Below, piece after piece: positions 45,099 to 54,678 of a stretch of DNA of 64,000 bases (position 1 is its first letter; each line of letters opens with the position of its first letter). The DNA comes from Pirellulales bacterium (lineage in GTDB: Bacteria > Planctomycetota > Planctomycetia > Pirellulales > JACPPG01), in contig DASYDW010000068.1 in the NCBI GenBank assembly GCA_036499395.1, positions 62,001-126,000 on the forward strand, written 5' to 3'. The position numbers were made by a program, and so were the translations under genes. The notes beneath the pieces were generated by a model. It did not search any database, was not told the origin of the DNA, and saw only the letters and a program-made list of their open reading frames with translations.

Positions 45099-47747
45099 TT
45101 AGACCGTCTTGGCGTGGTCGGCTTCGATTTTTTCGAGCTCTTCGACGGCACTGAGCACTCGGACCCGCACCTCGTCCATGCGGTCCTCGGCGGTGACTTT
45201 CTTGCCCGACTGATCGGTGACATAGAAGACGTCAACGACCTGATCGAGATAGGTGCCGATCTTGGCCACGGAAATTGACAGGCCGAGTTCGAACAACGCC
45301 CGCGTGATTGTGTACAGCAGGCCCATGCGGTCGGCGGCAAAGAACTCGACGACGGTATAGCGATCCGAGGTGCTGTTGTCGAAGCGCACCTGCGTAGGCA
45401 ACGGGCTAAGGCTAAGAGTGCTGCGTTGGCCTCCGGAGCGCCAGACGCGGCGGAACGTGGGGCGGCTGTCCGCGGGACCCTTCAGCGAGCTTTCGATCGC
45501 GCGCTCGATGTCGGCCAGGCGGCCGGCCGGGGGCTCGTGCGGGAAGTCGGGATCTGTGACCCAGAAACGATCGAAGATCAATCCATCGGCCAGGGTATTG
45601 ATTTCGGCCGAGAGGATTTGCAATCCCTGGCTGGCCAACGCTCCGCACAGCTTGTGAAATACGCCGGGCGTAACGGCTTCGTGCGTGCCGACTTTGAACT
45701 CGACGGTATGCGCGTCTTGCAGATAGCGGGCCTGAACGGCCACGTCGCCAGGAGCGAGCCGGTGCAAGCGGTCGAATTCTTCGAGTATTTCATCGATGCT
45801 GGTCGTTTCGAGATAGGGGGCCGGCGCCGCGGCCAACTGCCGCTCCCACCAGGGGCGATCGACCGTGTCTTTGAGACGACCCAGCACATCCTCGCGGCGC
45901 AGGCGCAGTGAGTCTTCATTGCGCAGGGCCGGGGCATCGCCAGCCAGGTGTACCATGGCGGACCGATAAACGTCGGTCAGCACTTGCACCTTCCAGCCGT
46001 TCAGGACTCCTGGCCCCACGGCGACAAAGTCGGCAGCCGTGAGGACGAACAGCATTTGCAAGGTTTCGGGCGACCCGACCTCGACGGCGAACCGGACGAT
46101 CAATTGCTGATCGCTGGTGTCGCGACGAAAGGCCAGGTGGGCCATTTGCAGATGCTTGTGGACGAGGAACTTCAGGGTTTCGGTGTCGGCCTCGTTGAGG
46201 TTCAAGCGGTGCGCGGTCTTTTCGGCGATATCGCGCCCCACGTCGCTGTGGTCTTCAGGAAACCCTTTCCCCAGATCGTGTATCAACAGGGCCAGGTGCA
46301 GCAGCCACTTGCGTTTGATCCGGCGATAGACGCGCCCCAGCGGACCCTTGTCTTGCCCAAAGTTTGCGGCCGCTTCGACCGCGCGCAGGCAATGTTCGTC
46401 AACCGTGTACTTGTGATAGTCGTTGAATTGCAATAACGATCGCGCGTGCGTGAACGCGGGAATAATGATTTCGAGCGCGCCCATTTCGTGCAGGTTACGC
46501 AGCAGCTCACCCAGCCGGGCCGGATGGTCCATCAGCGACAGGAAACGCTGCGTCACGTCCGGGGTCACTTCATCGGGCAAGTTGGGGATCGTGGCGCGGA
46601 TCGCTTCACTCGTGGCGTGCGCAATCTGCTTGTCGTAACGATTAGCCACGTCGGCCAACCGCAGGATTTGCGCCAGATCGGAGCGCATCTGCTCGAGGCT
46701 GCGCGGATTGACGGAGACAAAATTACGGCTGACGCGGAAATCACGCTCGAAGCGATGACTGTAAAGCGGGCTGAAGATGTCCAGCCAACTGGGCCCCGAG
46801 CGCGCCGACGTCACGAAACGCGAGACGATATTGCTGACGCCATTGGTCATGCGGAAATATTCCTGCATGAACTGCTCGACGGGGAGCAGGCCGGCCGAGC
46901 CCTCGTAACCGTAAACCTTGGCCAACCGCATCTGTTCGGCACGGTCGAGTACATCGCTCGACTTGCCGGCCTGAAAGTGCATCTCGTTGCGCAATCGCAG
47001 CAGGAATTCGATAGCGCGACGAATATGGTCGTGATCCGATCGCGACAGGGCGCCCGCCAGGCGCAGTCCGTCGGGCTCGGTCACGCTGTGCCCGGCAAAG
47101 CCGACCCAGCGTAAAAGCTGAATATCTCGCAGGCCTCCTTGCGAACGCTTGATGTTTGGTTCGAGCAGATAGACCGTCTCGCCGTATTGCCCACGTTCCT
47201 CGCGGCGTGCATCGTCGATTTCGCCGATCAAGCGGCGGGCACGGCGGCGAGTCTGCCGCTCGAAGCGGTGCGCGTAATGGGTGTACAGCCCGACGCTGCC
47301 TGCCAGGTAGCGTGACTCGATCAGCGAGGTGCAGATCGTGGCATCCTGCCGCGCAAGCGCACAGGCGTCGCGCACCGTGCGAACGGCTTGCCCCAGGTGC
47401 AGCCCGACGTCGAACAGGTCGCGCACCATGCGCTCGGCCAAGGGGGCGACGCGGCGCGTGGCCGACTGCGTGTGCAAAATCATCAAGTCGACATCGGAAA
47501 ACGGCGCGACGTCCCGGCGGCCGTAACCGCCATGGGGCACGAGCGCGACCTGCGTGGCCAGCCCATGGGGGCCGGCTTCGCCGATGTCAACGAGCGCCGC
47601 CTCGTAGAGGTCGAGGACGATCGAGTCGAACAGGTCGGTCATGGCGGCGCAGATTTGCGATCCGAAGGCGCCCCGCGCATGTCGCTGATGCAGCTTTTCG
47701 CGGCCGTCGGCGAGCCGCTGCTTATTGGCAAGAATATTCGGTCGCAA
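45099..47747 (-). CDS. glnD: [protein-PII] uridylyltransferase/uridylyl-removing enzyme
   Basis: The 882-aa product (E. coli GlnD is 890) has a nucleotidyltransferase domain with GGYGRRDVAPFSDVDLM near residue 75. The GlnD-PII helical region follows, then an HD domain (LLIHDLGKG, about 500) for deuridylylation. Two ACT domains lie at the C terminus (about 700-780 and 810-880, the second with RMGLLYTITRALFELGLSI). It adds or removes UMP on PII according to glutamine level. The start appears to be TTG (47747), since no ATG/GTG lies between it and the upstream in-frame stop. It is third in the amtB-glnB-glnD row. Confidence 0.95.
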   Translation of the reverse strand: MRPNILANKQRLADGREKLHQRHARGAFGSQICAAMTDLFDSIVLDLYEAALVDIGEAGPHGLATQVALVPHGGYGRRDVAPFSDVDLMILHTQSATRRVAPLAERMVRDLFDVGLHLGQAVRTVRDACALARQDATICTSLIESRYLAGSVGLYTHYAHRFERQTRRRARRLIGEIDDARREERGQYGETVYLLEPNIKRSQGGLRDIQLLRWVGFAGHSVTEPDGLRLAGALSRSDHDHIRRAIEFLLRLRNEMHFQAGKSSDVLDRAEQMRLAKVYGYEGSAGLLPVEQFMQEYFRMTNGVSNIVSRFVTSARSGPSWLDIFSPLYSHRFERDFRVSRNFVSVNPRSLEQMRSDLAQILRLADVANRYDKQIAHATSEAIRATIPNLPDEVTPDVTQRFLSLMDHPARLGELLRNLHEMGALEIIIPAFTHARSLLQFNDYHKYTVDEHCLRAVEAAANFGQDKGPLGRVYRRIKRKWLLHLALLIHDLGKGFPEDHSDVGRDIAEKTAHRLNLNEADTETLKFLVHKHLQMAHLAFRRDTSDQQLIVRFAVEVGSPETLQMLFVLTAADFVAVGPGVLNGWKVQVLTDVYRSAMVHLAGDAPALRNEDSLRLRREDVLGRLKDTVDRPWWERQLAAAPAPYLETTSIDEILEEFDRLHRLAPGDVAVQARYLQDAHTVEFKVGTHEAVTPGVFHKLCGALASQGLQILSAEINTLADGLIFDRFWVTDPDFPHEPPAGRLADIERAIESSLKGPADSRPTFRRVWRSGGQRSTLSLSPLPTQVRFDNSTSDRYTVVEFFAADRMGLLYTITRALFELGLSISVAKIGTYLDQVVDVFYVTDQSGKKVTAEDRMDEVRVRVLSAVEELEKIEADHAKTV

Positions 47748-47858
47748 TGTCGTGTCGCTCGTCGCTGATGTCTAGAACACTGTTGAAGAATGCCCTGGTG
47801 ACAATCTTCAATCTCGCCCAGTGCGATCGCGCAGCCGGTGGACTTCTTCAACGGGCTG

Positions 47859-48236
<378 letters not shown>

Positions 48237-48286
48237 TCAGCAGCCGCTTGCGATCTCCCTAAAGTATGGAATTACGTCGCGCGAAA

Positions 48287-49786
48287 TCAAATGAATATGT
48301 AGCCTTCTTCGCCGTGCTGGCTGAGGTCCAGGCCCTGGATTTCCTCGCGTTGCGAAACTCGCAGCCCCATCGCGACGTCCAGCACCTTGAGCAGGACGAA
48401 CGTGCCGATGGCCGCCACGCCCCAGGTGATGAGGGCCGCCACGGTTTGGGTCAGGATTCCTGGCTGATCGAGAGCCGTGGTGGCGGCGCCGGTTTTCAAT
48501 TCTTCCAGCAGGCCCAGTGGGACGGCGCCACCGCCGACGATTTTCGTGGCAAAGACCCCGGTCAGAATCGCGCCCAGCGTGCCGCCCACACCGTGGACAC
48601 CAAAGGCGTCGAGCGAATCGTCGTAGCCCAATTTTGTCTTCAAAGTTGTGCAGGCGACGAAGCAGACGACGCCGGCCGTGGCTCCCATCACCAGTGCCGC
48701 CATCGGCTGTACGAAGCCCGAGGCGGGTGTAATGCAAACCAATCCTGCCACGACGCCGGAGCAGGTTCCCAGCACGCTGGGCTTGCCGCGGGTGAGCCAT
48801 TCCATAATAGCCCAGGCCAGCCCTCCGGCTGCGGCGGCAAAGTGCGTAGCGGTGAAAGCGGCGGCAGCCTGTTCCGTAGCGGCCAGGGCGCTGCCGGCGT
48901 TGAAACCGAACCAGCCGACCCATAACAGCGCGGCTCCGGTCGTGGTGTAAGTCAAATTGTGGGGTGGCATCGGCTCGGAGCGGAATCCGAGGCGGCGGCC
49001 CATAACCAGTGCGCACACCAATGCTGAGATGCCGGAGCTGATGTGTACGACGGTACCTCCGGCAAAATCCAAAGCGCCGACCCAGGCGCCGTCAGCCTTT
49101 TTGCCGCCGGGGATATCCCAGGCCAGCAGACCGCCGTCCCAGACCCAATGACACAAGGGACAGTAGATCAACGTCCCCCACAGGATCATGAAGACGACCA
49201 TCGTGCTGAACTTCATGCGCTCGGCAAAGGCGCCGCAGATCAGCGCCGGCGTGATGATGAAGAACATGCCCTGGAACAGCATGTGGGTGAGACGCGGGAT
49301 CGTCCCTTCGATGGGATAGACGACGACGCCGTCTGCATTCTCGAACGGCTGCACGTTTCGCATGAACAGGTAATCAGCGTTGCCGATCCAGCGGCTGTAC
49401 GTTGCGTCGCCCGGCGAACCGCCGAAGGCTAGCGAATATCCCCACAAGGCCCAAATAACGGTCATCATTGCCATCAGAAAGACGCACTGCATCATGACGC
49501 TGAGGACGTTCTTTTTTCGCACCAGGCCGCAGTAAAAGAGGGCCAGCCCCGGCGCCGTCATCATCAGCACCAGCGCCGAGGAAACGAGCATCCAGGCGTG
49601 ATCCCCCTTGTCGATCGGCTGTGGCCCTGGTTCGACGTGCGAGCTTTCGGGCGTTTCATTCGTTACCGCGGGAGCGCCGGCGGCGGCCGGGGCGTTTTCG
49701 GGCTCTTGCGCATGGATTGTGGCGATGCCGATCGTTACGAGCCAACACGCGCATACGAATGCCGCGAAGTATCTGGTCGCCGACAT
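48287..49786 (-). CDS. amtB: ammonium transporter
   Basis: The 499-aa product has a signal peptide (1-26), a roughly 35-residue periplasmic Ala/Pro/Glu-rich stretch and then 11 membrane spans of the Amt family. The twin pore histidines are visible in FAGGTVVHISSG and in DAFGVHGVGG. The cytoplasmic tail ends GLDLSQHGEEGYIFI, typical of PII-regulated channels. A strong GGGGAGGG lies about 6 bases before the ATG. It is the first gene of the amtB-glnB-glnD row. I found no properly spaced sigma-54 promoter upstream. Confidence 0.96.
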   Translation of the reverse strand: MSATRYFAAFVCACWLVTIGIATIHAQEPENAPAAAGAPAVTNETPESSHVEPGPQPIDKGDHAWMLVSSALVLMMTAPGLALFYCGLVRKKNVLSVMMQCVFLMAMMTVIWALWGYSLAFGGSPGDATYSRWIGNADYLFMRNVQPFENADGVVVYPIEGTIPRLTHMLFQGMFFIITPALICGAFAERMKFSTMVVFMILWGTLIYCPLCHWVWDGGLLAWDIPGGKKADGAWVGALDFAGGTVVHISSGISALVCALVMGRRLGFRSEPMPPHNLTYTTTGAALLWVGWFGFNAGSALAATEQAAAAFTATHFAAAAGGLAWAIMEWLTRGKPSVLGTCSGVVAGLVCITPASGFVQPMAALVMGATAGVVCFVACTTLKTKLGYDDSLDAFGVHGVGGTLGAILTGVFATKIVGGGAVPLGLLEELKTGAATTALDQPGILTQTVAALITWGVAAIGTFVLLKVLDVAMGLRVSQREEIQGLDLSQHGEEGYIFI

Positions 49787-50092
49787 GCAAAGCCCTCCCC
49801 GCGAAAAGGAACGTATCCGACGTCACGGCACAGTTGCCGGAACGGAGCATGCCCCTGAGTCACCAAGCAACTCTGCATTGCCAGGTTGAATTGCTACAGA
49901 TCGCGTCCGCCACGAGCGATTGATCCGCATAAGTCCTGCACGGCGCGGAGGGATACTCGAAATCGCCCCTCCCTCGGGTACACCGCGCGGCCAGCCCAGT
50001 CCGCATCTCTATGGCACACAAGTTACCCGGCGACTGGCGGAATAGTAAAGCGGTATCTGAGCCGGAGCATGTCTAAAAAAGAAAGTCTGTCG
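49787..50092. other. upstream region of amtB
   Basis: This 306-base gap should contain the amtB promoter. The only sigma-54-like match, TGGCA and GTTGC on the minus strand near 49867-49883, has spacing two bases too long. No hairpin terminator or repeat copy is obvious. Confidence 0.4.
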
Positions 50093-50299
50093 TTAACGCC
50101 AATGCGGCGGTCTCGTCATTGAGAATACGAAAAGCCAGAGCGAGGCCGCCCAAACCAGGAGGAGCGGCCCTGCCAGCCGAAGTAGGAAGCCCAAAAGAGC
50201 AACGGTGGCACGTTGTGCAGGGTTCCGGTGCCGCGATAGCGGGACATAGCCGAAATAAGTCACGGCGATGCCGAGTAGAGGGATCAGGATCAGTTGCAT
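50093..50299 (-). CDS. small hypothetical membrane protein, 68 aa
   Basis: From the ATG at 50299 the product is 68 residues with two hydrophobic stretches, about 3-18 and 30-57, joined by a basic loop (SRHRNPAQR). It is therefore probably a small inner-membrane protein. No family is recognised and no Shine-Dalgarno is clear. It lies between the adenosyltransferase and amtB genes on the same strand. It could also be non-coding DNA with a chance frame. Confidence 0.45.
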   Translation of the reverse strand: MQLILIPLLGIAVTYFGYVPLSRHRNPAQRATVALLGFLLRLAGPLLLVWAASLWLFVFSMTRPPHWR

Positions 50300-50402
50300 C
50301 GGTCGCAATTCGCTTTTGTTGCGATTTCAGCGCATTGGCCCAACTCTGGCTGCTCAAACACTTCCTTCTGCCGAGCCGATTATGTAGGTCGTTGCGTTTG
50401 TA

Positions 50403-50951
50403 CTAAGGCGAAGACTTTTGCCAAGGGACGTCGTTGCACCCTTGCGATTGATTGGTCGACCGCGCCAGGACAAAAAGGAGGTCGCTTAAGCGATTCAAGT
50501 AAATAACGAGCGTCGGTGATATCGTCTCGGTCGTGGCGAGGGTGACTAAGCGGCGTTCGGCGCGGCGGCACACAGTGCGTGCCAGGTGCATTAATGCCGC
50601 GGGACGGGTGCCGCCAGGCAGGATGAACTGGCGCAACGGGGCGAGATGAGCCTCGTGCTGGTCGATGGCCTCTTCCAACGCCGCGATGTTCTTGGGACCC
50701 AGGGTCGCGGTGTTCTTCGCCTGCGGGTTTGGCGTCGCCAGTTCGGCCCCCACGTCAAAGAGTTCATTTTGGATGCGGGCCAGCAGCGCGTCGATGTCTG
50801 GGGCCAGCGTTTCACAGCGCACGAGTCCCAACAGCGCGTTGAGCTCGTCGACCGTGCCGTAGGCTTCGATCCGAGGCGCATCCTTCGGCACACGCGGACC
50901 GCCGAAAAGTCCGGTCTCGCCTGCGTCTCCGGTCTTTGTGTAGATCTTCAT
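50403..50951 (-). CDS. PduO-type ATP:cob(I)alamin adenosyltransferase
   Basis: The 182-aa product starts at the ATG at 50951, with AGGTG about 7 bases upstream. It has the N-terminal ATP-binding motif MKIYTKTGDAGETGL and the helical-bundle motifs YGTVDELNA, RRAERRLVTL and YLNRLSDLLFVLAR. It makes adenosylcobalamin from cob(I)alamin and ATP in the cytoplasm, feeding B12-dependent mutases. No B12 riboswitch signature was noticed in the 145 bases upstream, which it shares with a divergent gene. Confidence 0.94.
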   Translation of the reverse strand: MKIYTKTGDAGETGLFGGPRVPKDAPRIEAYGTVDELNALLGLVRCETLAPDIDALLARIQNELFDVGAELATPNPQAKNTATLGPKNIAALEEAIDQHEAHLAPLRQFILPGGTRPAALMHLARTVCRRAERRLVTLATTETISPTLVIYLNRLSDLLFVLARSTNQSQGCNDVPWQKSSP

Positions 50952-51096
50952 CAAAGGCACCTGCGGAGGCAAATTGGCGTGGGCGGCGTCGGCGTGCTAG
51001 AGGGACGACCTGCGACTATAATCTTCGAATCAAGCGTACCAAATTCACGCTGCGCCCGGGCGGTGAACGCTCGTTGTATTTCTGGAGGAGCCGAAG

Positions 51097-52176
51097 TTGA
51101 TGATTCGCAATCTTTACCGTTCGTTGCAATTCCTGTGCTTGCTCGTGGTTGGCGCCGCTTGTGGATTTGCCGCAGCCCGAAGCGCCGTGGCACAGGAATC
51201 GATCGAGAGCAAGTTCCTGAGCAACGTGCGGCAAGTGACCGACGGCTTCGTGAAGGCGGGCGAGGGATACTTTTCGCCCGACGGCAATGAGATCATCTAT
51301 CAAGCCGTGCCGAAGGACTATCCCTTTTATCAAATCTACCGGCAAAAGCTCTCTGGCGACGTGCCGCATCGTGTGAGCACGGGGCGCGGCCGTACGACAT
51401 GCGCCAATTTTCGGCCGGATGGCAAAAAGCTGATTTACGCGTCGAGCCATCTCGACCCGCAACTCGACAAGACCGAAAAGGACGAACGCCGCCAGCAGGC
51501 CGAAGACGCCAAGGCTGGCCGGCGCCGACGTTATGAGTGGAATTTCGACCCGTACATGGACATCTTTACTGCCGACACTGACGGTGGGCACTTGCAGCAG
51601 TCGACCGACTCGCCTGGCTACGATGCCGAGGGGGCTTACTCACCGGATGGCAAGCAGATTGTGTTTTGCAGCACGCGCGACGGCGATCCCGATATTTACG
51701 TGATGGATGCCGACGGTGCTAACGTCCGCCAGTTGCCCAATACGCCCGGCTACGACGGTGGGCCGTTCTTTTCGCCAGATGGGAAATGGGTTGTGTTTCG
51801 CAGCGACCGCGACAAGGAAGGTTTCTTGCAGATCTACGTGATCGGCGCTGATGGCGCGAACGAAACGCCGCTGACCTCGAATCCGAACAGCGTCAATTGG
51901 GCTCCCTATTGGCACCCGACGCAGCCGTATATCATCTGGACCGGCGCCGACCATAGCGATCCCGAGGCCCGACCGAACTATGACCTGTGGTTGATGCACT
52001 TCGGAAAGCGCGACGGTAAGATTCAGCCCGGTCCAATTACTCGGGTGACCGACAATCCGACGGCGGACGTGCTGCCGGTCTTTTCGCCGGATGCGAAACA
52101 ATTGATGTGGACGTCGAATCGAACGCCCGATCATGCGAGCCAGCTATTCATCGGGGATTTCAAGCTTCCCGAGTAA
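51097..52176 (+). CDS. secreted TolB/PD40-type beta-propeller protein
   Basis: The 359-aa product has a signal peptide (residues 1-33, cut near AVAQE). A six-bladed propeller follows with repeated YFSPDGNEIIY, AYSPDGKQIVF, FFSPDGKWVVF and FSPDAKQLMW blades, the PD40/TolB signature. Between blades one and three lies a charged insertion (KTEKDERRQQAEDAKAGRRRR). Such proteins bind partners or polysaccharide in the periplasm; no enzyme residues are evident. It diverges from the adenosyltransferase gene and converges on the transglutaminase gene 52 bases away. Confidence 0.85.
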   Translation: MMIRNLYRSLQFLCLLVVGAACGFAAARSAVAQESIESKFLSNVRQVTDGFVKAGEGYFSPDGNEIIYQAVPKDYPFYQIYRQKLSGDVPHRVSTGRGRTTCANFRPDGKKLIYASSHLDPQLDKTEKDERRQQAEDAKAGRRRRYEWNFDPYMDIFTADTDGGHLQQSTDSPGYDAEGAYSPDGKQIVFCSTRDGDPDIYVMDADGANVRQLPNTPGYDGGPFFSPDGKWVVFRSDRDKEGFLQIYVIGADGANETPLTSNPNSVNWAPYWHPTQPYIIWTGADHSDPEARPNYDLWLMHFGKRDGKIQPGPITRVTDNPTADVLPVFSPDAKQLMWTSNRTPDHASQLFIGDFKLPE

Positions 52177-52228
52177 CACCTAGGTTCGGCAGCACGTACC
52201 GGGGCTCGGCGGTTCACAGCCGGTTGCG

Positions 52229-53824
52229 CTAGCGTTGTTCGTCGACGACGTCGATCTTCAGCTTCCCCAGTACCTGCATGACGGGCAGGAACGTCGCAAA
52301 CGCGGTTTCGTCCTGCAGGCTGCTGGTGGCCAACTTCAAATGCCCTGCGCTGACGCCTCCCCGGCCCAGCGTGCCATCCAGGCCGATCCAATGGCCGTCG
52401 ACGAAGGCTTCGGTCCACATGTGGAACGCGAAGGCCTGAACGCTCGACACGTAAACCATGCCGATCGCGACGCGTGCCGGTATGCCTTGGGCCCGCAAGA
52501 GCGCCGCGAGCAGGACGGCGTGCTCGGTGCAATCCCCCTCCAGAGTCTTGGCCACTTCCGAGGCGGTGGCGAACGTTTGCGAATAGTTCTTTTCAGTCAC
52601 GTGTCCGTGAACGTAGCGCTCGAGAGCCACGGCGCTGGGGCCTGCGCCTTGCACATTTTTCATAGCTTCCTTGGCCATGGCGATGATGCGGGGATCATCA
52701 CTTTGGACAATACTGCTCGCGCGCCGGTCGTCGTCCGATGGTTTGCCGGCTGAGATCGCGTTGTGCGGCGCGTCGTCGGGACGAATCGCGCGGACCGTGA
52801 CCTCGGAGTCGCGGTCGTTGATTCGATGGACCGACTGACTCTCATCATTGACGAAGATTTCGGCAGGATCCGCGTCATCCAGGTGCACGCGATAGCGGAT
52901 CTGCTTGGCGCCGTGCGCGTCGGCAGGCGGGTGCGAGAGCTTTACGAGGGATTGTTTCCCAAGATCGAGAGCCTGTGCTGACGTGCCGCGCAACGCGATT
53001 GCTTTGGTCGTGCGATAGGACGTCTGATTCATCGACGGTGTGGATGATTTTAGCGTCTGCCCCGTGGTGTCGGTCCATTGAATACCCTCGATCGGCGCGG
53101 CACCCGGGAGCGTGGTTTTGGTTTCGATTCGCAGCAACTCGCGCTTTTCCTTGAGCAGCTCGGTTGCTTCGAGCCGTACGGCGCGCAGTTCGGTCTTTGC
53201 GATTTGATTGAAGATCGGCATCAACGTCGAAATCGCGCGCGTCTCGCCCGGCTGCATGGGCTGATCGCGAAGGCTTTCCTCAATGGCGAAATAGCCTCCG
53301 GTCGTGCGCGGCCAGGCGAGGGTGGTCTGCCGCTTTTGACCGCCGGACTCGGTTGTAATCTGCATCTTGTCGCCGGCCAGTTCGCCCCGCGTAACGTTGG
53401 GCGTTGGCCCCAGCCTGGTATCCGAGGAAAAACTGCGCACCAGCCCGGCCGAGGTTTCGACAACGGACATGCGTGCTTCGGAAACTGTCTCTTCGCCGAA
53501 TCGTTTGATCGAGAGGTGCAGCAGGCCCTCGGCCCGGATCAGGTCGGGGGCGTCCGCGACGGCTTGCCAGCGGGTATAGCCGTAACCCAACTGGGCGTCG
53601 CCGATGTAATAGACGTCCCATTCCTCGCGGTCGAGCAATTTCGACCGTCGAGTGTCGGCGCTCGCGCCTGCTCTGGTAGCACTTTCCGCGGAAGAGGCGG
53701 GAGGCGGAGCGGCCTTCAGCACTGCGGACAGACCGCATATTTCCGGGACCAAGTCGAACGATAGCACCGATATTACGGCCGCAAAAACTAGCGCCGGCAC
53801 CGGCCACTGGATTATTGGCCGCAT
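52229..53824 (-). CDS. secreted transglutaminase-like protein
   Basis: The 531-aa product from the ATG at 53824 has a hydrophobic leader (residues 5-24) and a beta-rich N-terminal part. A transglutaminase core lies at about 400-500. The triad is visible: Cys in LEGDCTEHAVLLAALLRAQG, His in AFHMWTEAFV and Asp in IGLDGTLG. Members are usually cysteine proteases or cross-linking enzymes outside the cytoplasm. The frame extends upstream to 54025 but that part is basic and non-conserved in character. Confidence 0.85.
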   Translation of the reverse strand: MRPIIQWPVPALVFAAVISVLSFDLVPEICGLSAVLKAAPPPASSAESATRAGASADTRRSKLLDREEWDVYYIGDAQLGYGYTRWQAVADAPDLIRAEGLLHLSIKRFGEETVSEARMSVVETSAGLVRSFSSDTRLGPTPNVTRGELAGDKMQITTESGGQKRQTTLAWPRTTGGYFAIEESLRDQPMQPGETRAISTLMPIFNQIAKTELRAVRLEATELLKEKRELLRIETKTTLPGAAPIEGIQWTDTTGQTLKSSTPSMNQTSYRTTKAIALRGTSAQALDLGKQSLVKLSHPPADAHGAKQIRYRVHLDDADPAEIFVNDESQSVHRINDRDSEVTVRAIRPDDAPHNAISAGKPSDDDRRASSIVQSDDPRIIAMAKEAMKNVQGAGPSAVALERYVHGHVTEKNYSQTFATASEVAKTLEGDCTEHAVLLAALLRAQGIPARVAIGMVYVSSVQAFAFHMWTEAFVDGHWIGLDGTLGRGGVSAGHLKLATSSLQDETAFATFLPVMQVLGKLKIDVVDEQR

Positions 53825-54082
53825 GACTCTAGGATTGGCTGACGAGGCGGGGTGGCCGGTTATGTTTTTCACCGGGGTCGTGCTCCTGGTTCCAGGATCG
53901 ATGGTTCGGCCCAAACGCATGCGCGGTTTCTGACGAACGTCTCGTTGGCCTGTATTCGAGTTGATGGCCGGCAGTCGGCCTGACTGGTAGTACTCGATCC
54001 AACTTGACTCTCGGAACCTTCGCAAAACAAATCGAACGAAATATAGTCACCACGCGTACCGTAGTGGTAGCAGTGGTTACAG

Positions 54083-54111
54083 GGCTGGTACCTGAAGGAC
54101 TTGTACCAGCC
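54083..54111. repeat. 9-bp perfect inverted repeat
   Basis: GGCTGGTAC and GTACCAGCC pair exactly around an 11-base loop inside the orphan region. No T-run follows on either strand, so it is not a simple terminator. Confidence 0.5.
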
Positions 54112-54440
54112 AACATTCGATCGGCCGATGCCACCAGTACGGATGGTAACGGGCGACGATCGAAGGATACGTACAATTCGACGCTGATCAGGGAAGTCTT
54201 TTCGCACGCAGGCACGCGTGAGAGAGGCTTCCTTTTTTGTTGCCCTTGCGGAACAGGAGATGCGAGTTTTTCAACTACGTGAGATGCAACGAGATTTGAA
54301 GCCGGCCGAACAAGCATTTCTGCGCGACAACCAAGACATTTCTCCGCGACACACGAGCTGGTTTGGCTCCTGATCTCAGGGCGAGTGCTAAACTAATTTT
54401 TAGGAACAACAGTTCACGATCCAGCGACCATTTGCCCGTT

Positions 54441-54472
54441 GTCGTGTCCCTCGGAATGAGGGGGGGCACGAC
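54441..54472. repeat. compound stem-loop
   Basis: GTCGTG (54441-54446) pairs with CACGAC (54467-54472), and inside them CCCTC (54448-54452) pairs with GAGGG (54458-54462), with a one- to four-base bulge. It lies about 210 bases before the next start codon. Confidence 0.4.
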
Positions 54473-54678
54473 GGGGGAAATCGGGTGCCAGAAACCATTA
54501 TAAGCCTGGGGCCGATCGTAGGACTTCTACGGCTGCCCGGCCCGGAACGTCAGGATTTCGTGAGGACGCACCCCGGGCGTGAATGGAACAGTGACCTAGT
54601 GTTTTTTGAGGATTCGGTCAATCGCCGGCCGTATCGACGCATTGTTTGCCCACACAACTGATTCGGGACCCTCGATCC

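Larger units (their letters stand above)
53825..54678. other. 854-bp non-coding or degenerate region
   Basis: This is the largest gene-free stretch in the window. It contains a perfect hairpin GGCTGGTAC (54083-54091)/GTACCAGCC (54103-54111). A compound hairpin pairs GTCGTG/CACGAC around CCCTC/GAGGG (54441-54472). An imperfect direct repeat (about 54311-54352) also lies here. Base composition looks less GC-rich than the genes. Short frames exist (for example 54004-54282 on the plus strand), but none has family character. It may hold a decayed gene, a structured RNA or long regulatory DNA for the gene at 54679. Confidence 0.5.

Noticed and set aside
49867..49883. Sigma-54 promoter before amtB (TGGCA and GTTGC on the minus strand)
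   Set aside because: The GG and GC elements are two bases too far apart; sigma-54 sites tolerate almost no spacing change.
53869..54207. Cys/Tyr-rich minus-strand frame in the orphan region, like small secreted planctomycete proteins
   Set aside because: It lacks a signal peptide and covers the hairpin; the resemblance is too weak.
54004..54282. 92-residue plus-strand frame in the orphan region
   Set aside because: It has no ribosome site, no domain, and a perfect hairpin runs through it; kept only as part of the non-coding region.
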